Shown here piece by piece: positions 33,111 through 40,400 of a stretch of 64,000 nucleotides of DNA. Location of the stretch: positions 2,914,001 to 2,978,000 of the forward strand of contig NZ_CP112972.1 of assembly GCF_026410925.1 (NCBI RefSeq), given 5' to 3'. A model generated the notes under the pieces. That model made no database searches, had not been told where the DNA came from, and saw only the letters and a program-made list of their open reading frames with translations. Position 1 is the stretch's first letter; each line of letters starts with the position of its first letter. Source of the DNA: Halovenus salina. GTDB lineage: Archaea; Halobacteriota; Halobacteria; Halobacteriales; Haloarculaceae. The translations under genes and the position numbers were made by a program.

Positions 33111-33773
33111 CTAGTCTGTCCCGGCGAGGAGTTGTTCGAACACTGTCTGTTGAGCCCGCTTCAACCGACCGAGAAACGACGACTTGCTGATGCCGAGTTC
33201 CTCGGCGACTGCCGAGGCGGTCGTGTTCCGTGGAACTTGGAAGTAACCCATTTCGAGTGCCGCCACTAACGCCTCCCGTTGCTGTTTCGTGAGAGTGCTC
33301 TCTATCGTGGCGTCGAGGCTGTGATCGGTCGTTGATTCCGCCGTGAGTTGGGAGATTCGTTCCAGGCTGACGTTTCCTAACTCCTGGGCGGTCTGGATGA
33401 CATCTCGAAGGATGTCCCTGCCTACGACCGAGCCCCGGAACCGTTCGGTCCCGTCGACGATGCAGATCTCGTGTGGCATAAACCCGGCCGTCGTGAGTTC
33501 TCGCAGGATACACGAATCATGCAAGAGACACCGACAGTGGGCGACGCTGCCGTCGTTGACCACCTGGAGGGAATCTATCTCGGCAGTTTCGTCCAGGGAC
33601 TCGGTGAACTCGTCGGTCTTGCCCTCGGTGTGAAAGTGCAACAGCGTTCGACCGTCGTCCCGATGGGCTGGCGGAGTCTCGTCTACCACCACGTCGTGGT
33701 CTGCCGTCGTCTCGACGACCGGGCAGTCGTTACCTGTCACCGTGAACTCCACGACGAGGCAGTTATCTATCAT
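33111..33773 (-). CDS. Bat-type HTH (HTH_10) regulator, likely paa regulator
   Basis: A 220-residue protein. The N-terminal sensor-like region (~1-150) contains a cluster of Cys/His (AHCRCLLHDSC). The C-terminal HTH_10 has LTKQQREALVAALEMGYFQVPRN and AVAEELGISKSSFLGRLKRAQQTVFEQLL. It starts at ATG 33771-33773. It is divergent from the phenylacetyl-CoA epoxidase operon across 183 bp, the classical arrangement for a local regulator. The Cys/His-rich patch could sense metal, oxygen or redox state; this is an inference. Confidence 0.86.
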   Translation of the reverse strand: MIDNCLVVEFTVTGNDCPVVETTADHDVVVDETPPAHRDDGRTLLHFHTEGKTDEFTESLDETAEIDSLQVVNDGSVAHCRCLLHDSCILRELTTAGFMPHEICIVDGTERFRGSVVGRDILRDVIQTAQELGNVSLERISQLTAESTTDHSLDATIESTLTKQQREALVAALEMGYFQVPRNTTASAVAEELGISKSSFLGRLKRAQQTVFEQLLAGTD

Positions 33774-33892
33774 GACAAACAATACCACGACTGTGCATCT
33801 CAATAAATCCGTTGATAGTATCAGTATCGGTTCGCCGGTCGGGTGCGTCCGGGCAGGTCGTCGACACAGTCGGGGCCGTCGACGGGTAGGGT

Positions 33893-33918
33893 ATTTAAAT
33901 ATCGCTCTATAGAGCGAT
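33893..33918 (+). promoter_or_regulatory. paa promoter: TATA box abutting an 18-bp perfect palindrome
   Basis: TTTAAATA (33893-33900) is directly followed by ATCGCTCTATAGAGCGAT (33901-33918), a perfect palindrome. It covers the region between TATA and the expected start at about 33922. The ATG of paaA is at 33957. A protein bound here would block initiation complex assembly, so a repressor operator, for example a TetR-like or PaaX-like protein encoded elsewhere, is likely. Confidence 0.7.
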
Positions 33919-33956
33919 GGGTCTCTATGGCTCTTCTCACCCAATAGAGTACTGTA

Positions 33957-34862
33957 ATGAGTTCCGAACAATCGATCAAAGAACGAGTCCAAAACGGCGA
34001 GAAGGTAGAGCCGTCCGACGACTTGCCCGAGGAGTACAGGAAAGCGGCTCAGCGGATGATTCAGTTCCACGCCAACAGCGAAATCGTCGGGACGTTGCCC
34101 GAAAAGCAGTGGATAAAAAAGGCACCATCGCTCCAGCGAAAGCGTGCGATCAGTGCGAAGGTTCAGGACGAAGCCGGACACGCACAGGTGCTTTACCGTG
34201 TAGCCGAAACCCTGGGGCTGAAATCCCGCCAGGAGATGCTCGACGAACTCGTCGAGGGCGACTCGAAGTACGTGACAGTGTTCAACTACCCGACGAAGAC
34301 CTGGGCTGATGCTGGCTATATCGCGATGTTTATCGACGGTGCGGCGATGTTCCGACAGGGATCGCTGGTCGAGTCGTCGTACGCGCCCTACTCGCGGGGA
34401 CTGCGCAAAATCTGTTACGAGGAGTCGTTCCACGTCAAACACGGCGAGGACATCGTCCGCTCGCTGGCGACGGGCTCTCGCAAAGAACAGGAGATGATCC
34501 AAGACGCAGTCGACCGCTGGTACGAGCCGACGTTGCAGTTTTTCGGCCCGCGTGACCACATGTCCGACCACACCGACGAGTTGCAGGAGTGGGGACTCAA
34601 AGTGAAGAGTAACGACGAACTCCGCCAACAGTTCCTCGACGAATTCTACGTGCCGAAGCTCGAAAAGTACGGGCTGGAACTGCCCGACGACAAGCTCGAG
34701 TACGACGAAGACGCGGAGCGCTGGAACTACTCACAATTGGACTGGGACCACTTCCTTGACGTATCGCGTGGGGGTGGGCCGATGAACGATGAGCGGCTGT
34801 CCGACCGCCAGGACGCCCTCGAGAACAACGACTGGGTCCGCCGAGCAGCGGGGGTGGCCTGA
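33957..34862 (+). CDS. paaA: 1,2-phenylacetyl-CoA epoxidase subunit PaaA
   Basis: A 301-residue ferritin-like di-iron subunit. The metal-binding motifs are E-x2-H in QDEAGH (~72-75) and EESFHVKHGE (~154-163). It is the catalytic subunit that epoxidises the aromatic ring of phenylacetyl-CoA with O2. Length and motifs agree with bacterial PaaA (~310 residues). It is the first gene of a seven-gene same-strand run. paaB follows after 1 bp. Confidence 0.93.
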   Translation: MSSEQSIKERVQNGEKVEPSDDLPEEYRKAAQRMIQFHANSEIVGTLPEKQWIKKAPSLQRKRAISAKVQDEAGHAQVLYRVAETLGLKSRQEMLDELVEGDSKYVTVFNYPTKTWADAGYIAMFIDGAAMFRQGSLVESSYAPYSRGLRKICYEESFHVKHGEDIVRSLATGSRKEQEMIQDAVDRWYEPTLQFFGPRDHMSDHTDELQEWGLKVKSNDELRQQFLDEFYVPKLEKYGLELPDDKLEYDEDAERWNYSQLDWDHFLDVSRGGGPMNDERLSDRQDALENNDWVRRAAGVA

Positions 34863-34863
34863 T

Positions 34864-35139
34864 ATGGCAGAGACACCTGAGGAGCACGTCTACTACGTGT
34901 TCCGTCGTCAGGCGTCGGGCGCTCCGCTGACCGAAGTCGGGAGCGTCGACGCGAAAAGCGAACAGCTCGCAAAAATCTATGCCAAGGAGAACTACGCCCG
35001 CCGCAAGCGGACGACGAACCTCGTCGTCGTCTCTGCCGAGGACATGCACGAAATCGGCGACGACGCAGCCTACGGGGGCGCTCTGGATAAAGAGTACCGG
35101 AACGACGAAGGATACGACGTGGAGGGCTTCCCGGCATGA
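34864..35139 (+). CDS. paaB: 1,2-phenylacetyl-CoA epoxidase subunit PaaB
   Basis: A 91-residue protein starting MAETPEEHVYYVFRRQ, with AKIYAKENYARR in the middle and a C-terminal tail in YDVEGFPA. PaaB is the small bridging subunit of the PaaABC complex and has no metal site. ATG 34864 was chosen: it begins right after the paaA stop and matches the family length. It overlaps paaC by 4 bp (ATGA). Confidence 0.9.
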   Translation: MAETPEEHVYYVFRRQASGAPLTEVGSVDAKSEQLAKIYAKENYARRKRTTNLVVVSAEDMHEIGDDAAYGGALDKEYRNDEGYDVEGFPA

Positions 35140-35933
35140 CTGTTACAGCACTCTCAGAAATCGGCACTGCAGAGATAGACGAGTTCGAACACGGACTGGC
35201 CGTGATCCTGCTCGAAGCGGCCGACGACGATCACGTGATAGGCAACAGGACCAGCGACTGGACCGGCGTCGCGCCGACCATCGAGGAAGACGTCTCTATC
35301 AGTAACATTGCACAGGACGAACTCGGCCACGCTGAAGGGCTGTACGAGGAAGTTGCAGATATCGTCGGCTCCAGCCTGGATTTCCTGGCCTACAGGCGGT
35401 CACCCGAGGAGTTCCGGAACGTCCAGCTCGTTGAGCGCGAGTTCGAGGACTGGGCCGATACGGTCGTCAGGCAGTATTTCTTCGACGTGGCAGACGCCAT
35501 CCGGTTCGAGGCCCTACTGGACGGTGACGTAGCCAAGTACGACGAGTCTCTCGCCGGTTATCTGGAGAAAGTCAGCGAAGAGGAGCAGTACCACACCGAA
35601 CACGGCGAGGTCTGGCTCGAAACGCTCACGGAGGACGAACAGAGCAAAGCGAAGGTTCAGCATGCAATCGACGAAAACTGGGTCGATGGCATCGCCTTCT
35701 TCGAGTCGACGCCCCACGTCGAGGCTGACGTCTACTCTGAGCCACTCGAAGAGCAACGTGAACAGTTCATTACGGAGGTCACGTCTACGCTCAACGAGTT
35801 CGGGTTCGACGTTCCGGAAACCGATGTCAGTGACGTGGGTGCCGGACGGGCTGGCAAGCACACTGACGACCTCGACAATCTGCTCGCAGAAACCCGCGAG
35901 GTCCGCGAGCAGGGCGTGGATGTACCTGCATGA
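35136..35933 (+). CDS. paaC: 1,2-phenylacetyl-CoA epoxidase subunit PaaC
   Basis: A 265-residue ferritin-like structural subunit that pairs with PaaA. It has QDELGHAEGLYEE near 63-75 and EEEQYHTEHGEVW near 150, remnants or versions of the di-iron ligands. The length matches bacterial PaaC (~250). It overlaps paaB and paaD by 4 bp each, showing strict translational coupling. Confidence 0.92.
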   Translation: MTVTALSEIGTAEIDEFEHGLAVILLEAADDDHVIGNRTSDWTGVAPTIEEDVSISNIAQDELGHAEGLYEEVADIVGSSLDFLAYRRSPEEFRNVQLVEREFEDWADTVVRQYFFDVADAIRFEALLDGDVAKYDESLAGYLEKVSEEEQYHTEHGEVWLETLTEDEQSKAKVQHAIDENWVDGIAFFESTPHVEADVYSEPLEEQREQFITEVTSTLNEFGFDVPETDVSDVGAGRAGKHTDDLDNLLAETREVREQGVDVPA

Positions 35934-36361
35934 CCATGGACGTCACAACACTTCTCGAACGGAACGCACCCGGGTTCGAACGTGACGCGGTCGAGGACGC
36001 CTTTCCAGCGTACGAACTCGACGGGCCGCTGACCGAAGACGACATCTGGGAGGCGCTGACGGATGTCGAAGACCCAGAGCTCCCGGTGAGTCTCGTCGAC
36101 CTGGGCCTCATACGGGGGGTCGAACTCGAAGACGGCCACGTGGCGGTGCAGATGACGCTAACCTACACGGGGTGTCCCGCCCGCGAGATTATGCTCACGA
36201 TGGTCGAACGTCGCCTCGAATTGCTCGACGGTGTCGAGAGCGCGACTGCCGAGTTGGACTACACGGAACCCTGGTCACCCGAGGATATGACAGACGAAGG
36301 ACGCGAACAACTTGGTGACGCTGGCTTCGCCTGTCCGCTCAGCGGGAGGTCCCAGCAATGA
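35930..36361 (+). CDS. paaD: PaaD, MIP18/DUF59 domain only
   Basis: A 143-residue protein with the MIP18/DUF59 core: ALTDVEDPELPVSLVDLGLIRGVELEDG, broken by turns, then MTLTYTGCPAREIML with the reactive Cys, and PWSPEDMTDEGREQL. PaaD is thought to help Fe-S or di-iron maturation of the epoxidase. Bacterial PaaD carries a C-terminal zinc ribbon after the MTDEGR.KL.. region; here the protein stops there and the ribbon is a separate gene starting 3 bases before its end. Confidence 0.9.
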   Translation: MTMDVTTLLERNAPGFERDAVEDAFPAYELDGPLTEDDIWEALTDVEDPELPVSLVDLGLIRGVELEDGHVAVQMTLTYTGCPAREIMLTMVERRLELLDGVESATAELDYTEPWSPEDMTDEGREQLGDAGFACPLSGRSQQ

Positions 36362-36576
36362 ACAAAAAAATCGACCAGAATGACACGGGCAACGGGGAAC
36401 CGGGCGTCAACGCCCGGATGGACGAAAACGCCGGTCGGCCAGTCGAGGGCGGAGAAGTCGAATGCCCCTACTGTGGCGGCACCGAGACACACGTCGAGAA
36501 CGCCCGTGGCCCGTCGCTGTGTCGGACGATATACTACTGCGAGGACTGTGACAGTCCGTTCGAACGCTTCGGCTAA
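36358..36576 (+). CDS. Detached PaaD zinc ribbon
   Basis: A 72-residue protein: a ~30-residue polar head, then C36-P-Y-C39 and C61-E-D-C64 with GPSLCRTIYYC between, ending SPFERFG. This is the pattern of the C-terminal zinc ribbon of bacterial PaaD (CPxCGS...CKAxYxCxxCxEPFdxF). It overlaps paaD by 4 bp (ATGA), so the two halves are made together. It is probably a split domain that reassociates with PaaD. Confidence 0.82.
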   Translation: MNKKIDQNDTGNGEPGVNARMDENAGRPVEGGEVECPYCGGTETHVENARGPSLCRTIYYCEDCDSPFERFG

Positions 36577-36594
36577 GTGTTCTTTCGAACAGAT

Positions 36595-37104
36595 ATGGAA
36601 TACGAGACATCACTCACAGACGCGACAGTTCGAACCGCAGACCAGGACGACACAAACGAAATCATGTCGTTGTGGGACGGCTACGCAGACACCCTCGTCG
36701 ACTACGACGAACGGTTCAGAATCGAGGAGGGCGGCCGGGTGAAGTGGGAAGACTACTTCACGAACAGCCTGGTGAACTCCTCGCGCGGGGACATCCTCCT
36801 CGCCCAGCGAGACGAGGACGTCATCGGCGCGCTAGAGGTCCGTGTCACCGGTGGCCACCCGGTCTTCAAATTTGGCAAACACGGGATGGTCTACGGCCAC
36901 TACGTCCACCCCGAGTATCGCGGCGAGGGGGCGGGCCGAGCCCTTCTCGAAGCAGCACAGGAGTGGTTCCGCGAGAAAGAGATGCCGTTCTGGCGAATCG
37001 AAGTCCTTCACGGTGTCGAGGAGGAAGCGCTCTACCGAGACATCGGTATGAAACCGATGGAAGTAATCTACGAAAAGGAGCTGGTAGACGACGATGCCAG
37101 ATAG
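36595..37104 (+). CDS. GNAT-family N-acetyltransferase within the paa operon
   Basis: A 169-residue GNAT domain. The acetyl-CoA loop is VHPEYRGEGAGRALLEAA (R-x2-G-x-G/A pattern, ~107-119), preceded by strand HGMVYGHYV and followed by ALYRDIGMKPMEVIYEK. It starts at ATG 36595, 18 bp after the zinc-ribbon gene, and its end overlaps the ferredoxin gene by 11 bp, so it belongs to the operon. It has no known role in phenylacetate degradation; acetylation of a pathway protein or amine is a guess. Confidence 0.87.
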   Translation: MEYETSLTDATVRTADQDDTNEIMSLWDGYADTLVDYDERFRIEEGGRVKWEDYFTNSLVNSSRGDILLAQRDEDVIGALEVRVTGGHPVFKFGKHGMVYGHYVHPEYRGEGAGRALLEAAQEWFREKEMPFWRIEVLHGVEEEALYRDIGMKPMEVIYEKELVDDDAR

Positions 37105-37408
37105 CGCCGATTCGACAGGAGACGAACGCACAGGTGAGACGTACACCTGCGAGTTCGTCGACGAGGGCGTCGAAATCGAGGTTCCCGGAGACGAATACAT
37201 CCTCGAAGCGGCGCTCGATGAGGGCCTCGACATCCAGTACTCCTGTCTCCAGGGCGTCTGTGCCTCCTGTGGCGCCAAGGTTGACGGCGAGGTCGAACAG
37301 AGCGAGGAACACGCGCTTACGCAGTGGGAGAAACAGCAGGGATACGCACTGCTCTGTGTCTCTTATCCACGCTCGGACCTCACCATTCACTCGAACGAGG
37401 AACCGTGA
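37094..37408 (+). CDS. Plant-type 2Fe-2S ferredoxin, putative electron donor to PaaABC
   Basis: A 104-residue ferredoxin with cluster ligands C51-x4-C56-x2-C59 and C88 (LLCVSYP). It corresponds to the ferredoxin domain at the C-terminus of bacterial PaaE, but the FAD/NAD(P)-binding reductase part is absent. It would therefore need a separate reductase. An N-terminal acidic extension is typical of halophilic ferredoxins. It is the last gene of the paa operon; the ATG lies inside the GNAT gene. Confidence 0.9.
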   Translation: MPDSADSTGDERTGETYTCEFVDEGVEIEVPGDEYILEAALDEGLDIQYSCLQGVCASCGAKVDGEVEQSEEHALTQWEKQQGYALLCVSYPRSDLTIHSNEEP

Positions 37409-37773
37409 CTGACGATGCCTGTCGTGAGAAGACGCGACGCGCACAGCCTCGGTTCGCACTCGGCGACCATCTCGGTCCCGACACGCTCGGTTTCCGTTCA
37501 CTCTACTAGTTGCGGTTATTTTCGCCCCCGCGTCATGAGTTTTTACACTACCACATATTGGGGGGTCTTTGTCTTTGCCACGGCGGGAACGACTCTACCG
37601 ATCAGATAAGACGGTTGCACTGTCCGAACAATCTGGTGCTGCTTCAACTCTGAAACGCTAGATACGACCGATAGACAGCCTTTAGATTGAATCTAGCAGA
37701 TAACGGCTGAAGCCCCATTAGTCAACAGCGCGTCTGCGGATTCGATTCGAGCGAAGAATTTCGAAGGCAGCTC
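37409..37773. other. 365-bp convergent intergenic region
   Basis: I see no convincing gene. It holds the decayed third copy of the dispersed palindrome (37510-37540). It also has a 13-bp palindrome TAGATTGAATCTA at 37683-37695, which is overlapped by a wider pair GCTAGAT (37657-37663) / ATCTAGC (37691-37697). The region lies between the ends of the paa operon and the ABC-2 operon, so these structures may serve as transcription terminators. Confidence 0.5.
37510..37540. repeat. Dispersed palindrome, decayed copy 3
   Basis: TTGCGGTTATTTTCG is identical to the reverse complement of the flank of copy 1 (14715-14746). It is then followed by CCCCCGCGTCATGAG, where the second arm is degraded. This shows that the repeat unit includes the TTGCGGTTATT flank and not only the palindrome. 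Confidence 0.6.
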
Positions 37774-38589
37774 TCAGAGGTCGACCCGGGAGAACGCCGC
37801 GTACCCGATTGTGAGCGGGACGATGACCCAACCGACCAGCAAGAGTGCGGCGACCCAGGCCTCGGCGAACCATGGTGCGCCAGCACCCGTATACGCCGAT
37901 GCGATATCGATATCGAACAGCGCAGCAGTAACACGGTCGAACGACTCCATCGGTGAGGCGAGCTGAACGAACGTCGCCCACTCCGGTGGGTCAGAAAGGG
38001 GCTCGCTGTCGAACCGCCAGAGCAAGAGCAGTATCGCGTTGACGACATCCTGCCAAAGAATGCCAAGCACTACGTAGGCACCGAATGCTCCGGTCGTCAC
38101 CCGACGGTTCGACGTCGTGCTCATCGACAGGCCGATTGCAATACCGAGGAATGCAACGCCAAGTAGGACACTCAGCAGCGCGAACAGCAGGTATTCGACG
38201 ACCGGGAAGGAGTCAAATAGCACCGCAATGACGGCCGAGGCCCCAAGCAGGCCGACGAGGACTGGAATCGCCAGCACGACCGACCGGCCGACCAGCTTGC
38301 CGAGAACCATCTCCCGGCGCGTGTGTGGCAACGAGAGCAACAGCGCAATCGTTCCGGACTCGCGTTCGTCGACGATGGCTTTGTAGCCGAGGATGATGCT
38401 CACCAGCGGGACGAACAACACGAACCCGGCCGCGGTGAGTTCGATGAACTGGAGCAGTTCCGCGTCCTGGCCCTGGCTGAGGTACGTGATGATTCCGAGG
38501 TAGCCGACAAAGAGGACCAGCAGTCCCCAGAGCGTCTTCGAGCGTGCTGCGTCGAGAAAGTCCTTGCGTGCAATCGCGACCCAGCTCAT
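37774..38589 (-). CDS. ABC-2 type permease 2
   Basis: A 271-residue membrane protein with six TM segments. It begins MSWVAIARKDFLDAARSKTLW and contains VDERESGTIALLLSLPHTRREMVLGKLVGR (~75-105), a signature of NosY/ABC-2 permeases. It is the third gene of an operon (ATPase, permease 1, permease 2), overlapping permease 1 by 4 bp. The two permeases are paralogous (same layout, same E-R-E/D-G motif) and probably form a heterodimer. The substrate is unknown. Confidence 0.9.
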   Translation of the reverse strand: MSWVAIARKDFLDAARSKTLWGLLVLFVGYLGIITYLSQGQDAELLQFIELTAAGFVLFVPLVSIILGYKAIVDERESGTIALLLSLPHTRREMVLGKLVGRSVVLAIPVLVGLLGASAVIAVLFDSFPVVEYLLFALLSVLLGVAFLGIAIGLSMSTTSNRRVTTGAFGAYVVLGILWQDVVNAILLLLWRFDSEPLSDPPEWATFVQLASPMESFDRVTAALFDIDIASAYTGAGAPWFAEAWVAALLLVGWVIVPLTIGYAAFSRVDL

Positions 38590-39419
38590 AGGTCAGTCAC
38601 CTCGAACCGCCAGTACCCCAGTGTCAGCGGCACCACGACCCAGACCGCAAACAGCGCCAGCGCGACCCACTCGCCGAGATACCACGGTGCGTCGGCGCTG
38701 AGATAGGGGCCGGTCATGTCCTCCTCGAAAAACGCCGCGACCAGCCTGTTGTACAGCATCGTCGGCTCGATGCCGTAGACGAACAACAGCGGGTCCGGCG
38801 GCGTCCCGTTGATGACACCAAGTCGTCTGAGCGCGATGTTGATGCCCTGTCGGACGCCGTCCCAGACGAGGACGAACAGGAAATACGAACCGAAGCCGGT
38901 CATCGTCGCAAGGCGCTTCGAGGTGGTGAACGTCGAGACTGCGAGACCGATACCGTAGAAGATGCCGCCGAATGCGAGCGTCAGCAGGATGTAGCTGCCG
39001 TAGCTGAGCGTCGACATCGCCGTCACCGACCCGAACGGGTAGACGACGAGTGCCCCGGCACCGACGAGTCCGATAACGACGCCGGCAAACAGCCACAGGC
39101 CGCGACCGACCAGCTTCCCGAAGACGACCTCGCGCCGATTGTTCGGCAGCGACAGGAGGATATTCAACTGCCCTCCCTCTCGCTCCCCGACGATGGAGTT
39201 GTAGCTGAGCAGGATGGCCAGCAGCGGCAACAAAAGCGTAATAGAGCCGGTCATGAAGCCGGCAAACTCGCCTTTCGTTGGGTCGCCCTCGACGGTGATT
39301 GGATAGATGTATCCGCCGAGCAGACAGACGGCGACGAAGAAGTACAGCAGATACCGCAACAGCTTCGAGTCCCGGGACTGAGCGTAATCCTTCCGCGCTA
39401 TCGCCTGCCATGTCATCAC
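38586..39419 (-). CDS. ABC-2 type permease 1
   Basis: A 277-residue six-TM protein beginning MMTWQAIARKDYAQSRDSKLLR, with VGEREGGQLNILLSLPNNRREVVFGKLVGR, the same signature as its downstream paralogue. It overlaps the ATPase gene and the second permease gene by 4 bp each. The divergence between the two permeases is large, so the duplication is old. It probably exports a lipid, glycan, peptide or drug together with the other two subunits. Confidence 0.9.
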   Translation of the reverse strand: MMTWQAIARKDYAQSRDSKLLRYLLYFFVAVCLLGGYIYPITVEGDPTKGEFAGFMTGSITLLLPLLAILLSYNSIVGEREGGQLNILLSLPNNRREVVFGKLVGRGLWLFAGVVIGLVGAGALVVYPFGSVTAMSTLSYGSYILLTLAFGGIFYGIGLAVSTFTTSKRLATMTGFGSYFLFVLVWDGVRQGINIALRRLGVINGTPPDPLLFVYGIEPTMLYNRLVAAFFEEDMTGPYLSADAPWYLGEWVALALFAVWVVVPLTLGYWRFEVTDL

Positions 39420-40330
39420 CGGCTCCCTCCAGTGTATTCCGCGAACATGTCTTCGAGCGATGCCTCCTCGGTTCGGAAGTTGTTCACCTCGACGCCAGCG
39501 TCGTTGAGCGCGACCACTACGTCGAGTTTGGCGTCGTTCGAACAGGTCACCTCGACCTGGGTCCCTTCCTGGGTCAGCCAGGCTTTCTCGACGCCTTCGA
39601 GCGTCTCGATGTCGTCGAGCATCCCGTTCTCGATAGCGTCGACCTGTATCTGGAGCTTCGTGCCGCCGCCGACAGACTCCCGGAGCCCCTCGATGGTGTC
39701 GATAGCGGCCAATTCTCCCTGGTGGAGGATACCAACGCGGTCACAGACTGCCTCGACCTGTTCGAGGATGTGGCTCGAGAAAAAGACCGTCGCCCCGCGA
39801 TCGGCCTCTTGGAGAATGATGTTGCGCATCTCGCGTGCGCCGTTCGGGTCCAGCCCCGTCGTCGGCTCGTCGAGAACGATGAGGTCTGGGTCGCCAATGA
39901 GCGCCATTGCCAGCACGAGCCGCTGTGCCATCCCCTTCGAGAAGCCGCCGGCCTGCCGGTCGGCGGCGCCTTGGAGTCCAACCCGGCTGAGCAACTCCAT
40001 CGGCTCCTCGGTGGCGTCTTTCGAGTCCATCACGAATTCGAGGTGTTGGCGGGCGGTCAGGCGCTCGTAGACCTGATACCCCTCTGGAAGCACGCCCATC
40101 CGTTCGCGGGCCTGCTTGCCCTCTGTCTGGGAGTCGTGGCCGAAGATACGGACGTGGCCGTCTGTCGGCCGGACAAAATCCAGAAAGATATTTATCATCG
40201 TCGACTTCCCGGCACCGTTGGGACCCAAAAAGCCGAACACTTCGCCTTCCTCGACCGTGAAATCAACCCTGTCGAGTGCGGTCACGGTCCCGTATCGCTT
40301 CGAGATATTTTCGACCTCAATCGCTGCCAT
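39416..40330 (-). CDS. ABC-2 type transporter ATPase
   Basis: A 304-residue ATPase. Walker A is GPNGAGKST (~38-46), the signature is FSKGMAQRLVLAMAL, Walker B is LIVLDEPTTGLDP and the switch His is in FFSSHIL. A C-terminal ~85-residue extension (TKLQIQVDAIEN..., EEASLEDMFAEYTGG) is usual for CcmA/NosF-type ATPases. ATG 40328-40330 was chosen because ATTTAAAT (40356-40363) lies 26-33 bp upstream and implies a leaderless transcript. First gene of the operon. Confidence 0.92.
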   Translation of the reverse strand: MAAIEVENISKRYGTVTALDRVDFTVEEGEVFGFLGPNGAGKSTMINIFLDFVRPTDGHVRIFGHDSQTEGKQARERMGVLPEGYQVYERLTARQHLEFVMDSKDATEEPMELLSRVGLQGAADRQAGGFSKGMAQRLVLAMALIGDPDLIVLDEPTTGLDPNGAREMRNIILQEADRGATVFFSSHILEQVEAVCDRVGILHQGELAAIDTIEGLRESVGGGTKLQIQVDAIENGMLDDIETLEGVEKAWLTQEGTQVEVTCSNDAKLDVVVALNDAGVEVNNFRTEEASLEDMFAEYTGGSR

Positions 40331-40355
40331 GGTATACGGCCAATTGAATACCACT

Positions 40356-40363
40356 ATTTAAAT
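40356..40363 (-). promoter_or_regulatory. TATA box of the ABC-2 operon
   Basis: ATTTAAAT, symmetric, 26-33 bp upstream of the ATPase start at 40330 on the minus strand. Confidence 0.6.
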
Positions 40364-40400
40364 CAGTACTGACCAGTTTCCCCGCCTGCAACGGCCGATA

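Noticed and set aside
33111-34628. 505-codon extension of the Bat-type regulator frame
   Set aside because: The upstream part is antisense to paaA and would cross the paa promoter; ATG 33773 matches the regulator family length.
37415-37609. 64-codon plus frame after the ferredoxin gene
   Set aside because: No conserved features, Ser/Thr/Arg-rich composition, and it runs over the decayed repeat copy.
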